Source: Thiosocius teredinicola (lineage in GTDB: Bacteria; Pseudomonadota; Gammaproteobacteria; Chromatiales; Chromatiaceae). Taken from it: a DNA stretch of 64,000 nt. Shown one piece after another: positions 7,915 to 16,765 of the stretch; the first letter of the stretch is position 1, and each line of letters starts with the position of its first letter. The translations under genes and the position numbers were made by a program. The DNA is taken from assembly GCF_002009425.1 (NCBI RefSeq), contig NZ_CP019936.1:1411001-1475000 (forward strand), read 5' to 3'. The notes below the pieces were generated by a model. It had not been told where the DNA came from. It did not search any database and worked only from the letters and a program-made list of their open reading frames with translations.

Positions 7915-10415
7915 GCGATAGCGTGAAGGCTCCGGAGCAACCACCGGCAAACAAAGAATCGGGCAGCGGCTGGCAATGGCTGGTATCGCGGAGGTTCGCC
8001 TTCACCAGTCTCAACGTGCGCTTGTTGCGCAGAATCTTGGTGGTGAGCGCACTGCTTACCGTGATAGCGACCGGCGTAGAGTTGTATGCCGACTACCGAA
8101 AAGACATCGAACGCCTCGACGATCGCATAGCCAGTATCAAGAGCAGCCACTTGCCGGCGCTGGCGCTGAGTGTCTGGCAGGTCGATCCACAGTTGATAGA
8201 GACTCAACTGCAGAGCATTCGGTCGCTACCCGACGTTCACGCGGTCGAACTCAAGACCGCTTATGGCGGCTTTTATCGGGCTGGCGCGGAACAGCCGGCG
8301 CAGGATCCGCGCAGCTACGACGTCGCACTCATCTTCGAGCGCGGGCGCCGGATAGCCCTTGGTTCGCTGCGGGTCAGCGTAGACCTCGGATCGATCAACG
8401 ATCGCACCATGCGTCGTTTGTTGGTGATGCTGGCCGCCGAAGGTGTTCGCATCTTCTTCGTCTCGTTCGGTATCTTGCTGATCGTGCAATTCACCGTGTC
8501 CAGGCACCTCGGCGACATTGCCGCCTATCTGCGTCATTTCAGAACCGACAGCCTCGATGAGCCGTTGTCGCTGAAACGCGGCAGGCAAAAAACCCGGGAT
8601 GAACTCGATGTATTCGTCGCAGCCTTCAACGGCATGCGTGAAAACCTCAGGGCCGAGATTGAGCAGTTGGAGGACGTCAAGAAGAGCCTGCAGGTCAGCG
8701 AAGAAACTCACAGGCTGGCTCTCGACGCTGCGCATGATGGGCTTTGGGACTGGGATATCAAGGAGGGCACGGTCACCTACAGTCCCGCGTGGTGCAGGAT
8801 TCTCGGAGAGCAGGAGGTCGCGCCCGAATACGAAACCTGGGCGTCGCGTATCCATCCGGACGACCGCGACGCCACATTGGCGAGTCTGCAGGAACACCTC
8901 GCAGGGCGCTCGGATACATGGGGCGCCGAACACAGGCTGAAGACCCACGACGGCAGCTGGATCTGGGTGCTTGGCCGGGGGCGCGTGGTGGCACTCGATG
9001 CAGACGGCAAGCCCAAGCGTATGGTCGGGACGATGTCCGACATCTCGCAAACCAAGGAGAAGGAAGAGATCGTTTGGCACCAGGCTAACTACGACGCGCT
9101 GACAGAACTGCCGAACCGCACCTTGTTCCACGAACTCCTCAACCGCGAGATCAGTTTTTCGGTGCGCGCGGAGAAGATGATCTGGGTGTTGTTTCTCGAC
9201 CTTGATGGGTTCAAGGAGGTGAACGACGTCTTGGGTCACCAGAGCGGTGATCTGCTGCTGACCAAGGTGGCCAATAGACTGATCGACACGGTCCGGCAGT
9301 GCGACGTCGTGGCCCGATTGGGTGGCGACGAGTTTGTCGTGATGTTGGCCGGCAAGCTCTCCAGCGCGGACGTCGACCGTATCGCAGGCAAGCTCATCGA
9401 GGTGGTGAGCAAGCCCTACGATCTCGCCGGTCAGGAGGTTTTTATTACCACCAGCATCGGTATTGCCAGTTATCCGAATGACGCCAGCAACGCCGGAGAC
9501 CTGATCAAATTCGCCGACCAATCGATGTACGAGGCCAAGAAGCAGGGAAAGAATCAGTTCCACTATTTCACGCCTGCCCTCGAGGTGGCGTCTGCGTTGC
9601 GCTTGCAGATGTCGTCCGATCTGCGCAAGGCGATCAGTGCCAACGAGTTCGAGCTCTACTACCAGCCCGTCATCGATCTTGCCAGCGAAAGAGCCTGCAA
9701 GGCGGAGGCATTGCTGCGCTGGAACCACCCTGAGAAAGGCGAGATCAGTCCTGCCGGGTTCGTTCCGATCGCCGAAGAAACCGGTGTGATTATCGAGATC
9801 GGTGACTGGGTATTCGAAAATGCACTGCAACAAATGGCGCAATGGTCGAAAGAGCTGTGCCGGGATTTTCAACTGAGCATCAACGTCTCGCCACTGCAAC
9901 TTAAGTCGCGTGCGCAGTCGCAGAGCGATTGGCTGTCACTGTTGGCGCAATACGGCATTTCCGGAAGTGCCGTGGTGATCGAAATCACCGAAGGGATGCT
10001 CGTTGAGCAAGAGCCGGAAGTGGCCGACAAACTGGCGCGCTGCCGTCAAGCCGGGGTGCAGATTGCGATCGACGATTTCGGTACCGGTTATTCGTCGTTG
10101 GCGTACTTGAAGAAGCTCGACATCGATTTTCTCAAGATCGACAGGTCGTTCACTCGCAATCTTGGCACTTGCCGTACCGATGAATCATTGGTCGAAGCGA
10201 TGATCGTCATGGCGCACAAGTTGGGCATCACGGTGATTGCCGAAGGTGTGGAAACCGAATTGCAGAAGGACCTTCTCAAGAAGATGCAATGCGACTATGC
10301 GCAGGGCCACTACTTTGCGCGCCCGATGCCGGCCGACGACTTTGAGCGTTATGTCGCGAGCGTAGGGAGTGCCGAGATGGCCATCAACCGTCGGCGTAGG
10401 GATGCCGGCGATTGA
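7911..10415 (+). CDS. membrane GGDEF/EAL c-di-GMP regulator with periplasmic sensor and PAS domain
   Basis: A protein of about 834 residues. One membrane helix near residue 40 and another near 185-205 bracket a periplasmic loop of about 130 residues. After a HAMP-like linker comes a PAS/PAC module (WDWDIKEG, HPDD), then GGDEF with intact RLGGDEF near 468 and the inhibitory I-site RQCD five residues before it, then EAL with KAEALLRW near 596 and DDFGTGYSSL near 720. Both diguanylate cyclase and phosphodiesterase sites look competent. GTG 7911 overlaps the stop of the binding-protein gene; ATG 7890 is an alternative. The periplasmic loop is the likely docking surface for the coupled binding protein. 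Which activity dominates cannot be judged. Confidence 0.92.
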   Translation: MSDSVKAPEQPPANKESGSGWQWLVSRRFAFTSLNVRLLRRILVVSALLTVIATGVELYADYRKDIERLDDRIASIKSSHLPALALSVWQVDPQLIETQLQSIRSLPDVHAVELKTAYGGFYRAGAEQPAQDPRSYDVALIFERGRRIALGSLRVSVDLGSINDRTMRRLLVMLAAEGVRIFFVSFGILLIVQFTVSRHLGDIAAYLRHFRTDSLDEPLSLKRGRQKTRDELDVFVAAFNGMRENLRAEIEQLEDVKKSLQVSEETHRLALDAAHDGLWDWDIKEGTVTYSPAWCRILGEQEVAPEYETWASRIHPDDRDATLASLQEHLAGRSDTWGAEHRLKTHDGSWIWVLGRGRVVALDADGKPKRMVGTMSDISQTKEKEEIVWHQANYDALTELPNRTLFHELLNREISFSVRAEKMIWVLFLDLDGFKEVNDVLGHQSGDLLLTKVANRLIDTVRQCDVVARLGGDEFVVMLAGKLSSADVDRIAGKLIEVVSKPYDLAGQEVFITTSIGIASYPNDASNAGDLIKFADQSMYEAKKQGKNQFHYFTPALEVASALRLQMSSDLRKAISANEFELYYQPVIDLASERACKAEALLRWNHPEKGEISPAGFVPIAEETGVIIEIGDWVFENALQQMAQWSKELCRDFQLSINVSPLQLKSRAQSQSDWLSLLAQYGISGSAVVIEITEGMLVEQEPEVADKLARCRQAGVQIAIDDFGTGYSSLAYLKKLDIDFLKIDRSFTRNLGTCRTDESLVEAMIVMAHKLGITVIAEGVETELQKDLLKKMQCDYAQGHYFARPMPADDFERYVASVGSAEMAINRRRRDAGD

Positions 10416-10506
10416 CTTCCATAGTGCCGAAACCGTTAAAGAGGTGTGCGGGAGAGCTGCGGTGCCTCGTCAATGCGAGATCAGACGGCGCCCAGCGCGA
10501 AGGCGT

Positions 10507-11211
10507 CTACCGCCACAGACCTTTGTTGTATAGATAGCTGCGCAAGGGTTTGTGCAACGATTGGGGGATAATGCGCTTCATGGCGCCTGACAAAGAGCGG
10601 TCGGCCCACTTCGTCTTCATGTTGTAAGGTTGGTGCTCCCAACCGTCACCCAGTGGATTGAATGCTTCCTGGCCGGTACGCTGGAAGAAAGCCGTGTTCT
10701 GCACCACCTCGAGGAGTTCATACATTCCGTCCTTCTTCATGAATTGAAACATGTTGTAGATCGTCGGGATGTGTATGTCATCGATGACGAAGATCGCGCC
10801 CTCATCGAGCAGCGGATAGATGAAGTAGTATTCGAGTTCCGCAAACGGGTAGGCATGTGGGCCGTCGATCAGGGCGAACTGCAGTTTTCCTTCAAACGCG
10901 TGCTTCGGAATCGTCTGTTGGGTCGGTCCTTCGATGAATTCGACATGTTCCTTGGCCAGCAGGTGGCATTGTCTGGTGGCCGTCAGGCTGCCGCCGCCGT
11001 CAATGGCGAACACTTTGTGATTGGCGCTGACCTGCGACAATAGCAGTGTCGACTTGCCGACCCCCGTTTCAACTGATCTTTCGATGTTTTTGTCTGCACA
11101 ATGTTTTGCCATCGCCCGTAGTATCTTCGGTGACATCGAGCCAGCAGCGTGCCATTCGGGTGGAAGATCGATGATCTGGTCGACGATGTTTTCGAGGTCA
11201 CTGGTGTTCAT
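10507..11211 (-). CDS. class I SAM-dependent methyltransferase (Methyltransf_24-like)
   Basis: A 234-residue soluble protein. ERSVETGVGKSTLLLS (residues about 44-59) matches the glycine-rich SAM loop, and FALIDGPHAYPFAELEYYF with GAIFVIDDIH matches the acidic and metal-binding part of class I methyltransferases related to Methyltransf_24. These often modify sugars or cell-surface glycans, but the substrate here is unknown. The C-terminus is basic (MKRIIPQSLHKPLRSYLY). It is convergent with the GGDEF/EAL gene and lies downstream of, on the same strand as, the ABC/DUF2380 genes, separated from them by 321 bases. It is probably its own unit. Confidence 0.72.
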   Translation of the reverse strand: MNTSDLENIVDQIIDLPPEWHAAGSMSPKILRAMAKHCADKNIERSVETGVGKSTLLLSQVSANHKVFAIDGGGSLTATRQCHLLAKEHVEFIEGPTQQTIPKHAFEGKLQFALIDGPHAYPFAELEYYFIYPLLDEGAIFVIDDIHIPTIYNMFQFMKKDGMYELLEVVQNTAFFQRTGQEAFNPLGDGWEHQPYNMKTKWADRSLSGAMKRIIPQSLHKPLRSYLYNKGLWR

Positions 11212-11532
11212 CGGCAGGCTGCTTCCATGTGTAGGGCGGCTTGATTGATCGGATAAAGATCGGCTAGCTCGCGTTTGAAGCGTTGTTGTTTCGACGCAGA
11301 CGCTACCGCAAAGGCACTGTGTGGCTCAACATGGTTTGGTGTGCAAGCGTGGGAGACAGATCAACGAAAGTCGATTTAGCGGCGCGCGCTCAAGATCACG
11401 ATGCTGTATTTGCAGGGTGCAAGTGCGGGTCTCGAAACACACGTGCACACGGGGCGAACGAGGCCGCGGTGCCGCAATGAGTCGTGCAGCGCGGCGTGCC
11501 AGGAGCCGTCCGAACGCTGAGAGAACCAGATG
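11212..11532. other. 321-bp intergenic region, nothing recognised
   Basis: It lies upstream of the methyltransferase gene and downstream of the DUF2380 gene, all on the minus strand. Short open frames on the plus strand have no coding character or ribosome binding site. No strong hairpin with a T-run or clear promoter was found. Confidence 0.4.
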
Positions 11533-12069
11533 CTAGTGCTGTGGTGCGTGATTGAGGCGAACGGACAGTTTTTGTGCCAGGCGTTCTATTCCTTTTTGCG
11601 TAACGACATCCTGTTGACCCTTGATCTCAACGATCAGGTCTTCGGCCACCTCGGCCGTGTGCACATTGACCAGGCGTGCCATCAGGTACGAAAACAAGAA
11701 GCTGGGTTTGTGAACGCGTCCGACAACGATCCAATCGGCGCCATACTTCTTGCCCAGCCTGGCCGCTTCCCCGGGGTGCTCGAAAAGATAGCCGAAGCCG
11801 GCGTTTGCGCGATCTGCGTCGGATGCCTCTATGCGGACGATATCGACATCGGAAACCGCCGATACCTGCTGTTCGAGCATGCCGCTCAGCGTCGCTACGT
11901 ATTGTTTCTCGGCGGGGCTTTCTTCGACCGGCGTGAGGTTGTACGACTCAAAGTCGACAATCGCGATGCCGGCCGCTGCCACTGCGAACGAGGGCAGCAC
12001 GAAGAACAGCGAACACAGCAGCGCACACTGCGCCGTGTGCGATAAGAACCCGTTGGCCATTCTTGGCAT
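11533..12069 (-). CDS. periplasmic DUF2380-like protein
   Basis: A 178-residue exported protein. The start is ATG at 12067-12069 because AGAGGTGG lies three bases upstream; the reading frame stays open further upstream. A signal peptide of about 30 residues ends near SFAVAAAG. The mature protein begins IAIVDFESYNLTP and contains KKYGADWIVVGRVHKPSFLF and RLVNVHTAEVAEDLIVEI. This is the architecture of DUF2380 proteins, which resemble the TolB-N/CsgG-like fold that reports cumulative signals. It is the last gene after a binding protein, permease and ATPase on the same strand, so it is probably co-expressed with that transporter. No biochemical role is established. Confidence 0.62.
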   Translation of the reverse strand: MPRMANGFLSHTAQCALLCSLFFVLPSFAVAAAGIAIVDFESYNLTPVEESPAEKQYVATLSGMLEQQVSAVSDVDIVRIEASDADRANAGFGYLFEHPGEAARLGKKYGADWIVVGRVHKPSFLFSYLMARLVNVHTAEVAEDLIVEIKGQQDVVTQKGIERLAQKLSVRLNHAPQH

Positions 12070-12101
12070 AATCCACCTCTGAACGGTGTCACGCGGCGGC
12101 A

Positions 12102-12899
12102 TCAGCGCCGCTTGCGAAATGGCAGCACACCGCTCTGATCCGCGAGGGGCGAGGGCGGCGAAGCGCCGGGCTGCCCCGATTTGGGATACAGGGCGTCGAA
12201 CTGTTGTCTGATCACCGTGTAGCGCGCATCGACGGCGGCCTCGATCGAGCGTTGTTCACGTGGCAGGTCGACGATGACTTCACTGACAAGGTGTGCCGGC
12301 GACGGCGACAGAAACAGAATTCGATCGGCCAGCTGCACGGCTTCGCGCAGATCGTGGGTGACGAACAACACGCTGCTGCGATGCCGCGTCCAGACGCTCA
12401 ACAAGAGTTCGCGCAGCAACTCCGCCGTCGGGTTGTCGAGCGAGACGAAGGGTTCGTCCATCAACAACAACTGGGGTTGGATGACAAAGGCGCGCGCCAG
12501 CGCGACGCGTCGTTGCATACCGATGGATATCTGGCCCGGGTGGTAGTCGGCATAGCCGGTCAAGCCCATGGCGTGCAGCAGGTCGTCTACCCGCCCTGCG
12601 GCTTCTTTGGAGCCGTCGGTGACCAACAGCACGTTGTCTCGAACCGTCGACCAAGGCAGCAGGCGCGGGTTCTGAAACATGTAACCCAGGCGACGTTCAC
12701 GGGTGTCTGTCCATTCGATTCTGCCGTCGAAGGCGGTGTCGAGGCCGGCGATGAGGTGCAACAGCGTACTCTTGCCGCAGCCCGACGGACCGACGACCGC
12801 GACGAACTCCTCGCGCGCCATGCTGAACTGCAGGTCGGCAATGACCGGCTTGTCGGCGTTGCGGGCGAACGACTTTTGCTGAATATCGATTGTTAGCAT
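12102..12899 (-). CDS. ABC transporter ATP-binding protein (taurine/nitrate/sulfonate type)
   Basis: A 265-residue ATPase with Walker A GPSGCGKST (about 37-45), Q-loop YMFQNPRLLPW, signature ISIGMQRRVALARA (a variant of LSGGQ), Walker B LLLMDEPF and switch THD. The sequence and neighbours match the SsuB/TauB/NrtD group that energises uptake of small organic anions or thiamine-type precursors. It follows the permease gene by 13 bases. The C-terminal tail of about 50 residues is longer than usual and proline-rich. The substrate cannot be assigned; proximity to the quinoprotein island suggests a link to alcohol or cofactor metabolism. Confidence 0.88.
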   Translation of the reverse strand: MLTIDIQQKSFARNADKPVIADLQFSMAREEFVAVVGPSGCGKSTLLHLIAGLDTAFDGRIEWTDTRERRLGYMFQNPRLLPWSTVRDNVLLVTDGSKEAAGRVDDLLHAMGLTGYADYHPGQISIGMQRRVALARAFVIQPQLLLMDEPFVSLDNPTAELLRELLLSVWTRHRSSVLFVTHDLREAVQLADRILFLSPSPAHLVSEVIVDLPREQRSIEAAVDARYTVIRQQFDALYPKSGQPGASPPSPLADQSGVLPFRKRR

Positions 12900-12912
12900 C
12901 GTTGTCGCACTG

Positions 12913-13668
12913 TTATGCCGTGCGCCATTGGTTGGTGGTCTTCTCGAGCGGCTGAAGCAAACCGTATTCGATCACCAACATAATCAGGATGAACGCCATA
13001 CTGTAGGCCATGATCGCCGTTACATCGAACAGGTGAAAATACAGGTGCAGCTGAAATCCGACGCCGTTGCTGCGCCCCAGCAGTTCGACCACCAGGACAA
13101 TCTTCCATATCAGTGCCAGGCCGTTGCGCGCGGCAACGGTGAAATAGGGCAGCAGTTGCGGCAGAACGATGCGCCACAGGGTTTTCCATCGACCCAGTTG
13201 GAAGCTGCGCGCCATCTCCAGATAGTCGCGCTCCAGTACGCGGGCGCCTTCACGCAACGTGACCACCACGTTGGGAATCTTGTTGGCCGCGATCGCGAGT
13301 ATGGCCGTTGTCTCGACCAGGCCGAACCAGATATAGCCGAGTACGATGATGACCAGGGCAGGGATGTTGAGAAACAGCACAAGCCACGGATCGAGCAACA
13401 GATCGGCAGTGCGGAAGCGTCCCATGACGATGCCGATGACGCTACCGACCAGCATCGCGATCAAGAACGCGAGCGCCACCCGGGTAAGTGTGGCGCCGAG
13501 GTGCATCAACATATCGCCCGAGACCGTTTCGTGCCACACGACGGCGACGACGTCGATCGGCGAGGGCAGTAGCGGGTCGGCGGCGATCATCGCAGCGGCC
13601 TGCCAGGCGGCGATCAGCGTAGCGGCCGAACCCAGACGTAGCGCAAGGGCGGAAGTCGACGTCGTCAT
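12913..13668 (-). CDS. ABC transporter permease (SsuC/TauC-like)
   Basis: A 251-residue membrane protein of the BPD_transp_1 family with about six hydrophobic helices. The coupling loop is recognisable as GARVLERDYLEMARSFQLG followed by WKTLWRIVLPQLLPYF, which corresponds to the EAA motif contacting the ATPase. It starts six bases after the binding-protein stop. Together the three genes make a complete importer of the taurine/nitrate/sulfonate family. No feature of the sequence fixes the substrate. Confidence 0.88.
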   Translation of the reverse strand: MTTSTSALALRLGSAATLIAAWQAAAMIAADPLLPSPIDVVAVVWHETVSGDMLMHLGATLTRVALAFLIAMLVGSVIGIVMGRFRTADLLLDPWLVLFLNIPALVIIVLGYIWFGLVETTAILAIAANKIPNVVVTLREGARVLERDYLEMARSFQLGRWKTLWRIVLPQLLPYFTVAARNGLALIWKIVLVVELLGRSNGVGFQLHLYFHLFDVTAIMAYSMAFILIMLVIEYGLLQPLEKTTNQWRTA

Positions 13669-13674
13669 CGCCCG

Positions 13675-14691
13675 TCAGTCGTCTGCTACGGCCCAGAAGG
13701 TGCCGGGGCTGAGGGTCGTGGCCTGTCCTGTCAGCTCATGGCCGCCGATCTTGGACAGGGTCTGCCAGAGACGCGCCGCAGCCTGTACCTGGGCCGGCGT
13801 CATCGGCTGTGGGATGCCTTCACGATAGCCATCACGTAGCGCAACGAACTCGGCATCGTTGGCGGCGCCCATCACCGGTCTGAGTCGCTCCCAGGCCTCA
13901 TCTGAGGTCTGCAGCAGGTTGCGTGCGCGCGCTATGGCCGCTTCGAACGATTCCACCAGGCGCCTGTTTTGTTCGGCCCACCCGGCGTCGAAGACGTAGC
14001 CGATCAACGGCGGCTTACCGTCTATGCCAAGCTGCTGTGCGGCCTCTCCCGCATCGAGCAGCACGCGCATGCCCTGCGCGCGCAGGCGTGCGACATACGG
14101 CCAGAAATTGATCACGGCGTCGATGCGGCCGCGCTCGAGTTGGTTGTTCAGCAGCGGTGGGGCTCCGAACACCGGGACAACGGTATCCGCCAGGTCATCC
14201 AGGCCCTGTTGCATCGCCAGGGCGCGCAGCAGCAACCAGTTCTTGTCGAGTGGGCCACCGGCGATACCGAGTCGCTTACCCTGCAGTTTCGATAGCGAAT
14301 CGATGTCGGAATCTGCCGGTACGACCAGCGAGCCGGCCGCAGTCGAGTAGGGCAGGAAACTGAAATTCTTGCCGGCTGCACGTTGCCGGGATACCCAGAG
14401 CCAATCGGTCAGCGCCATGTCGACCTCCTTGCCCTGCAGCGCCACCATGGTTGCCTGTTTACCGGCCAGCGGCAGCACCTCCAGGCGGAAGCCCTGTTCG
14501 ACGTCGAAGCCATTGTGTCGCAGCGTATCGAGTTCCCAGTTGGCTGTGCCGAATTTGAGCACTGCGATGCGAATGCCGGGCTCGGCGGCAAGGCTGTCAC
14601 CGACGGCGGCGATGAACAGCAGCACGAACAGCCAGGGCAGCGTTCGGCTGCGGGCTGCGTCGATCGTCTTGACCACTGCGGTGGTCTGCAT
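13675..14691 (-). CDS. ABC transporter substrate-binding protein (NMT1/SsuA-like)
   Basis: A 338-residue exported protein; the signal peptide ends near GDSLAAEPG (about residue 36). The mature part has the SsuA/NMT1 pattern: IAVLKFGTANWELDTL, an ALQGKEVDMALTDWLW ligand-domain segment, KLQGKRLGIAGGPLDKNW and ERGRIDAVINFWPY. ATG 14691 is preceded by GGGGAG at six bases. It heads a transcript with the permease, ATPase and DUF2380 genes and is divergent from the quinoprotein-relay metallohydrolase gene across only 126 bases. That shared control region is the main hint that this transporter serves the alcohol-oxidation island. Confidence 0.85.
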   Translation of the reverse strand: MQTTAVVKTIDAARSRTLPWLFVLLFIAAVGDSLAAEPGIRIAVLKFGTANWELDTLRHNGFDVEQGFRLEVLPLAGKQATMVALQGKEVDMALTDWLWVSRQRAAGKNFSFLPYSTAAGSLVVPADSDIDSLSKLQGKRLGIAGGPLDKNWLLLRALAMQQGLDDLADTVVPVFGAPPLLNNQLERGRIDAVINFWPYVARLRAQGMRVLLDAGEAAQQLGIDGKPPLIGYVFDAGWAEQNRRLVESFEAAIARARNLLQTSDEAWERLRPVMGAANDAEFVALRDGYREGIPQPMTPAQVQAAARLWQTLSKIGGHELTGQATTLSPGTFWAVADD

Positions 14692-14817
14692 GGGCGTCTC
14701 CCCGGTGTCGGTGGTGGCGATTTGGCGCTTTTATTGCGTCGTAATCGAGGTGTTACGGCACATCGATTGTTCCCACTGTTAAAGCAAGTCGTGGGCCAGT
14801 AGAGCCACCGGGGAGGC
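14692..14817. promoter_or_regulatory. divergent control region between the ABC operon and the relay metallohydrolase gene
   Basis: These 126 bases must carry the promoters of both flanking transcripts because the genes point away from each other. An AT-richer core lies near 14725-14780. No convincing hexamer pair was identified, so the call rests on gene geometry. Confidence 0.45.
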
Positions 14818-15744
14818 GTGTTGCGCTATTTTTACCTGCCGGCAATCCTGTTCGGATTGTTTGCGACGCCTGTGTTTGCCGAGACTGGCATGCACTTTTC
14901 AGAGATCGCCCCGGGGCTCTATCTGCGGCCCGGCGTTCAGGCGGTGTCCGATGCAGACAACGAGGGCCGCATCGCCAACTTGGGATTCGTGGTCGGCGAA
15001 CAGCGAGTGGCGGTGATCGACGCAGGCGGCAGCTACGCCGAGGGACTTGCCGTGCTGCAGGCAATCCGCGCAATCACGGACAAGCCGATCCAGTGGTTGA
15101 TCGTCACCCATATGCACCCCGATCACAGCCTGGGTGCGGCGGCGTTCGCCGATCAGGGGATCGAGATCATCGGTCATGCCAATCTTGCTGATGCCTTGAA
15201 CCGTCGCCGTGACGCCTATGTGAACCCGGTGAAAGACTACCTTGGGCCTCAGGCGGAAGGCACGAGGATCGTGCTGCCGAATACCGATGTGTCGGTCGGC
15301 CAGCCACGCCGCCTCGATCTGGGCGGCCGGGTGTTGACGTTGCAGGCGCACCCCACAGCGCACACCAACAACGACCTGACCGTTTACGACGAGCAGACCG
15401 GCGCACTGTGGCTTGCCGACCTGCTGTTCGTCGATCATATCCCGGTGGTCGACGGCAGCGTACTGGGTTGGCAGCAGGTGATGCAATCGCTGGCCGAACA
15501 GACGCCGACGATGATCGTGCCGGGGCATGGCGCGGTGCAGGCGCATTGGCAACCGGCGCTCGACAGCCAGCAGCGCTATCTACAGGCGGTGGCAGATGGT
15601 GCGCGCCGCATCATCCGTCGCGGCGGCGATATCAGCGAAGCGGTCGATGTGGTCGCCCAGGACGAGCGCCGGCACTGGCTGTTGTTCGATGATTTTCACG
15701 GGCGGAACGTCACCGCCATTTTCACCGAGCTGGAGTGGGAATAG
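14818..15744 (+). CDS. quinoprotein relay system zinc metallohydrolase (metallo-beta-lactamase fold, SoxH-related)
   Basis: A 308-residue protein with a signal peptide ending at PVFAET (about residue 21) and the metallo-beta-lactamase zinc motif THMHPDH at 97-103. Further ligands lie in HPTAHTNNDL, LLFVDH and VPGHGAV. It matches the periplasmic SoxH-related hydrolases that co-occur with PQQ dehydrogenases and a SoxYZ-like carrier (quinoprotein relay system metallohydrolase 2). The substrate is not established for the family. GTG 14818 is used, though TTG 14821 sits at better spacing from GGGAGG. The SoxYZ-like gene follows on the same strand. Confidence 0.85.
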   Translation: MLRYFYLPAILFGLFATPVFAETGMHFSEIAPGLYLRPGVQAVSDADNEGRIANLGFVVGEQRVAVIDAGGSYAEGLAVLQAIRAITDKPIQWLIVTHMHPDHSLGAAAFADQGIEIIGHANLADALNRRRDAYVNPVKDYLGPQAEGTRIVLPNTDVSVGQPRRLDLGGRVLTLQAHPTAHTNNDLTVYDEQTGALWLADLLFVDHIPVVDGSVLGWQQVMQSLAEQTPTMIVPGHGAVQAHWQPALDSQQRYLQAVADGARRIIRRGGDISEAVDVVAQDERRHWLLFDDFHGRNVTAIFTELEWE

Positions 15745-15834
15745 GGCAAAGTGGGCTGAGCACGGCAATTTGGCACCGAACTTGGATTGCTACTGGGTTG
15801 GTTGGCCGAGCAACCGCAATCGTGGAGAGCGCGC

Positions 15835-16692
15835 ATGGTGCCTGTTACAGAAGTGGGACGGAAGTCGATCAGGAAGCCTCGGCGTCGGCACACCTCGGCG
15901 TGGTGGTTGTTGCTGGTGGTGATTGCCGCCGCAGTTGCAGCCCAGGCCCAAGCGGCGCAGCAGTCCAGCGCACGTTGGACGGAGATCCAATCCGCGATAC
16001 TCGGTGACACACCCGTTGCCGACGGTGACAGATTGATCGCGCTGGATACGCCGAGCCGCGCGCAGGATGCAGCAGTGGTCCCGGTCGAGATCGCCACCAA
16101 GTTCGATCAAACACCGCAACGTCATATCCGCAAGCTATTCCTGATTATCGACAACAACCCGTCACCGGTCGCCGCCATCTTCGAGTTTCCGGGTGACCGC
16201 AACTGGAAGACGATCTCGACCCGCATCCGTGTGAATGCTTATACCGATGTGCGTGTCGTAGCCGAGTTGAACGACGGCAAGACCTACATGGTGTCGAACT
16301 TCGTCAAGGCTTCGGGCGGTTGTTCGGCGCCTGCGCTGAAGGACCCGGCGGCCGCGATGGCGCAACTGGGTCGCATGAAGCTGATCGTGCCCGACGACAA
16401 TGTCGACGACCTGCTGCTGGCAAAGCTGATGGTCCGTCACCCCAACAGCTCGGGGCTGCAGTTCGACCAGATCACGCGCAACTACATCCCGGCCGACTAT
16501 ATCCGCAGCATCGAAGTCACGTACAAGGACGAGCCGCTGTTCAAGGTGGCGACCGATATTTCGATCAGTGAGAATCCGATGATTGCGTTCGGTTTCGCTG
16601 CCGATTCGTCGGACGGCAGCATCGACGTGCAGGTCAAGGATTCGGAAGGGCGCGAGTTCGAGCAATCATTCCCGGTCGTTCCAACCAACTGA
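15835..16692 (+). CDS. quinoprotein dehydrogenase-associated SoxYZ-like carrier protein
   Basis: A 285-residue exported protein with a basic N-terminus (RKPRRRH) and a hydrophobic segment ending in AQAQAAQQ, a Sec- or Tat-like leader. The first half resembles SoxY (LFLIIDNNPSPVAAIFEF, then KASGGCSAPALKDP with C163 at the place of the SoxY carrier cysteine). The second half resembles SoxZ (DYIRSIEVTYKDEPLFK, SISENPMIAFGF). In Sox systems such carriers hold sulfur intermediates covalently; in this fused family the cargo is unknown. ATG 15835 is chosen for GGAGA upstream; the frame is open to 15787. It probably shares a transcript with the metallohydrolase. Confidence 0.85.
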   Translation: MVPVTEVGRKSIRKPRRRHTSAWWLLLVVIAAAVAAQAQAAQQSSARWTEIQSAILGDTPVADGDRLIALDTPSRAQDAAVVPVEIATKFDQTPQRHIRKLFLIIDNNPSPVAAIFEFPGDRNWKTISTRIRVNAYTDVRVVAELNDGKTYMVSNFVKASGGCSAPALKDPAAAMAQLGRMKLIVPDDNVDDLLLAKLMVRHPNSSGLQFDQITRNYIPADYIRSIEVTYKDEPLFKVATDISISENPMIAFGFAADSSDGSIDVQVKDSEGREFEQSFPVVPTN

Positions 16693-16729
16693 CGGTAGTG
16701 GGTGGACATCGCCGGCCCGGCCCGGTGAT

Positions 16730-16758
16730 GCACCCGTCGCATGTGCCACAACGGGTGC
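16730..16758. terminator. hairpin between convergent genes, possible bidirectional terminator
   Basis: GCACCCGT at 16730-16737 pairs with ACGGGTGC at 16751-16758 around a 13-base loop. It lies between the SoxYZ-like gene stop and the convergent small Cys-rich gene stop. There is no T-run, so intrinsic termination is uncertain. Confidence 0.35.
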
Positions 16759-16765
16759 AGGGTGT

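Noticed and set aside
8226-9899. 557-codon open frame on the minus strand
   Set aside because: It is antisense to the GGDEF/EAL gene, which has intact catalytic motifs. Its own translation has no recognisable domain; it arises from high GC content.
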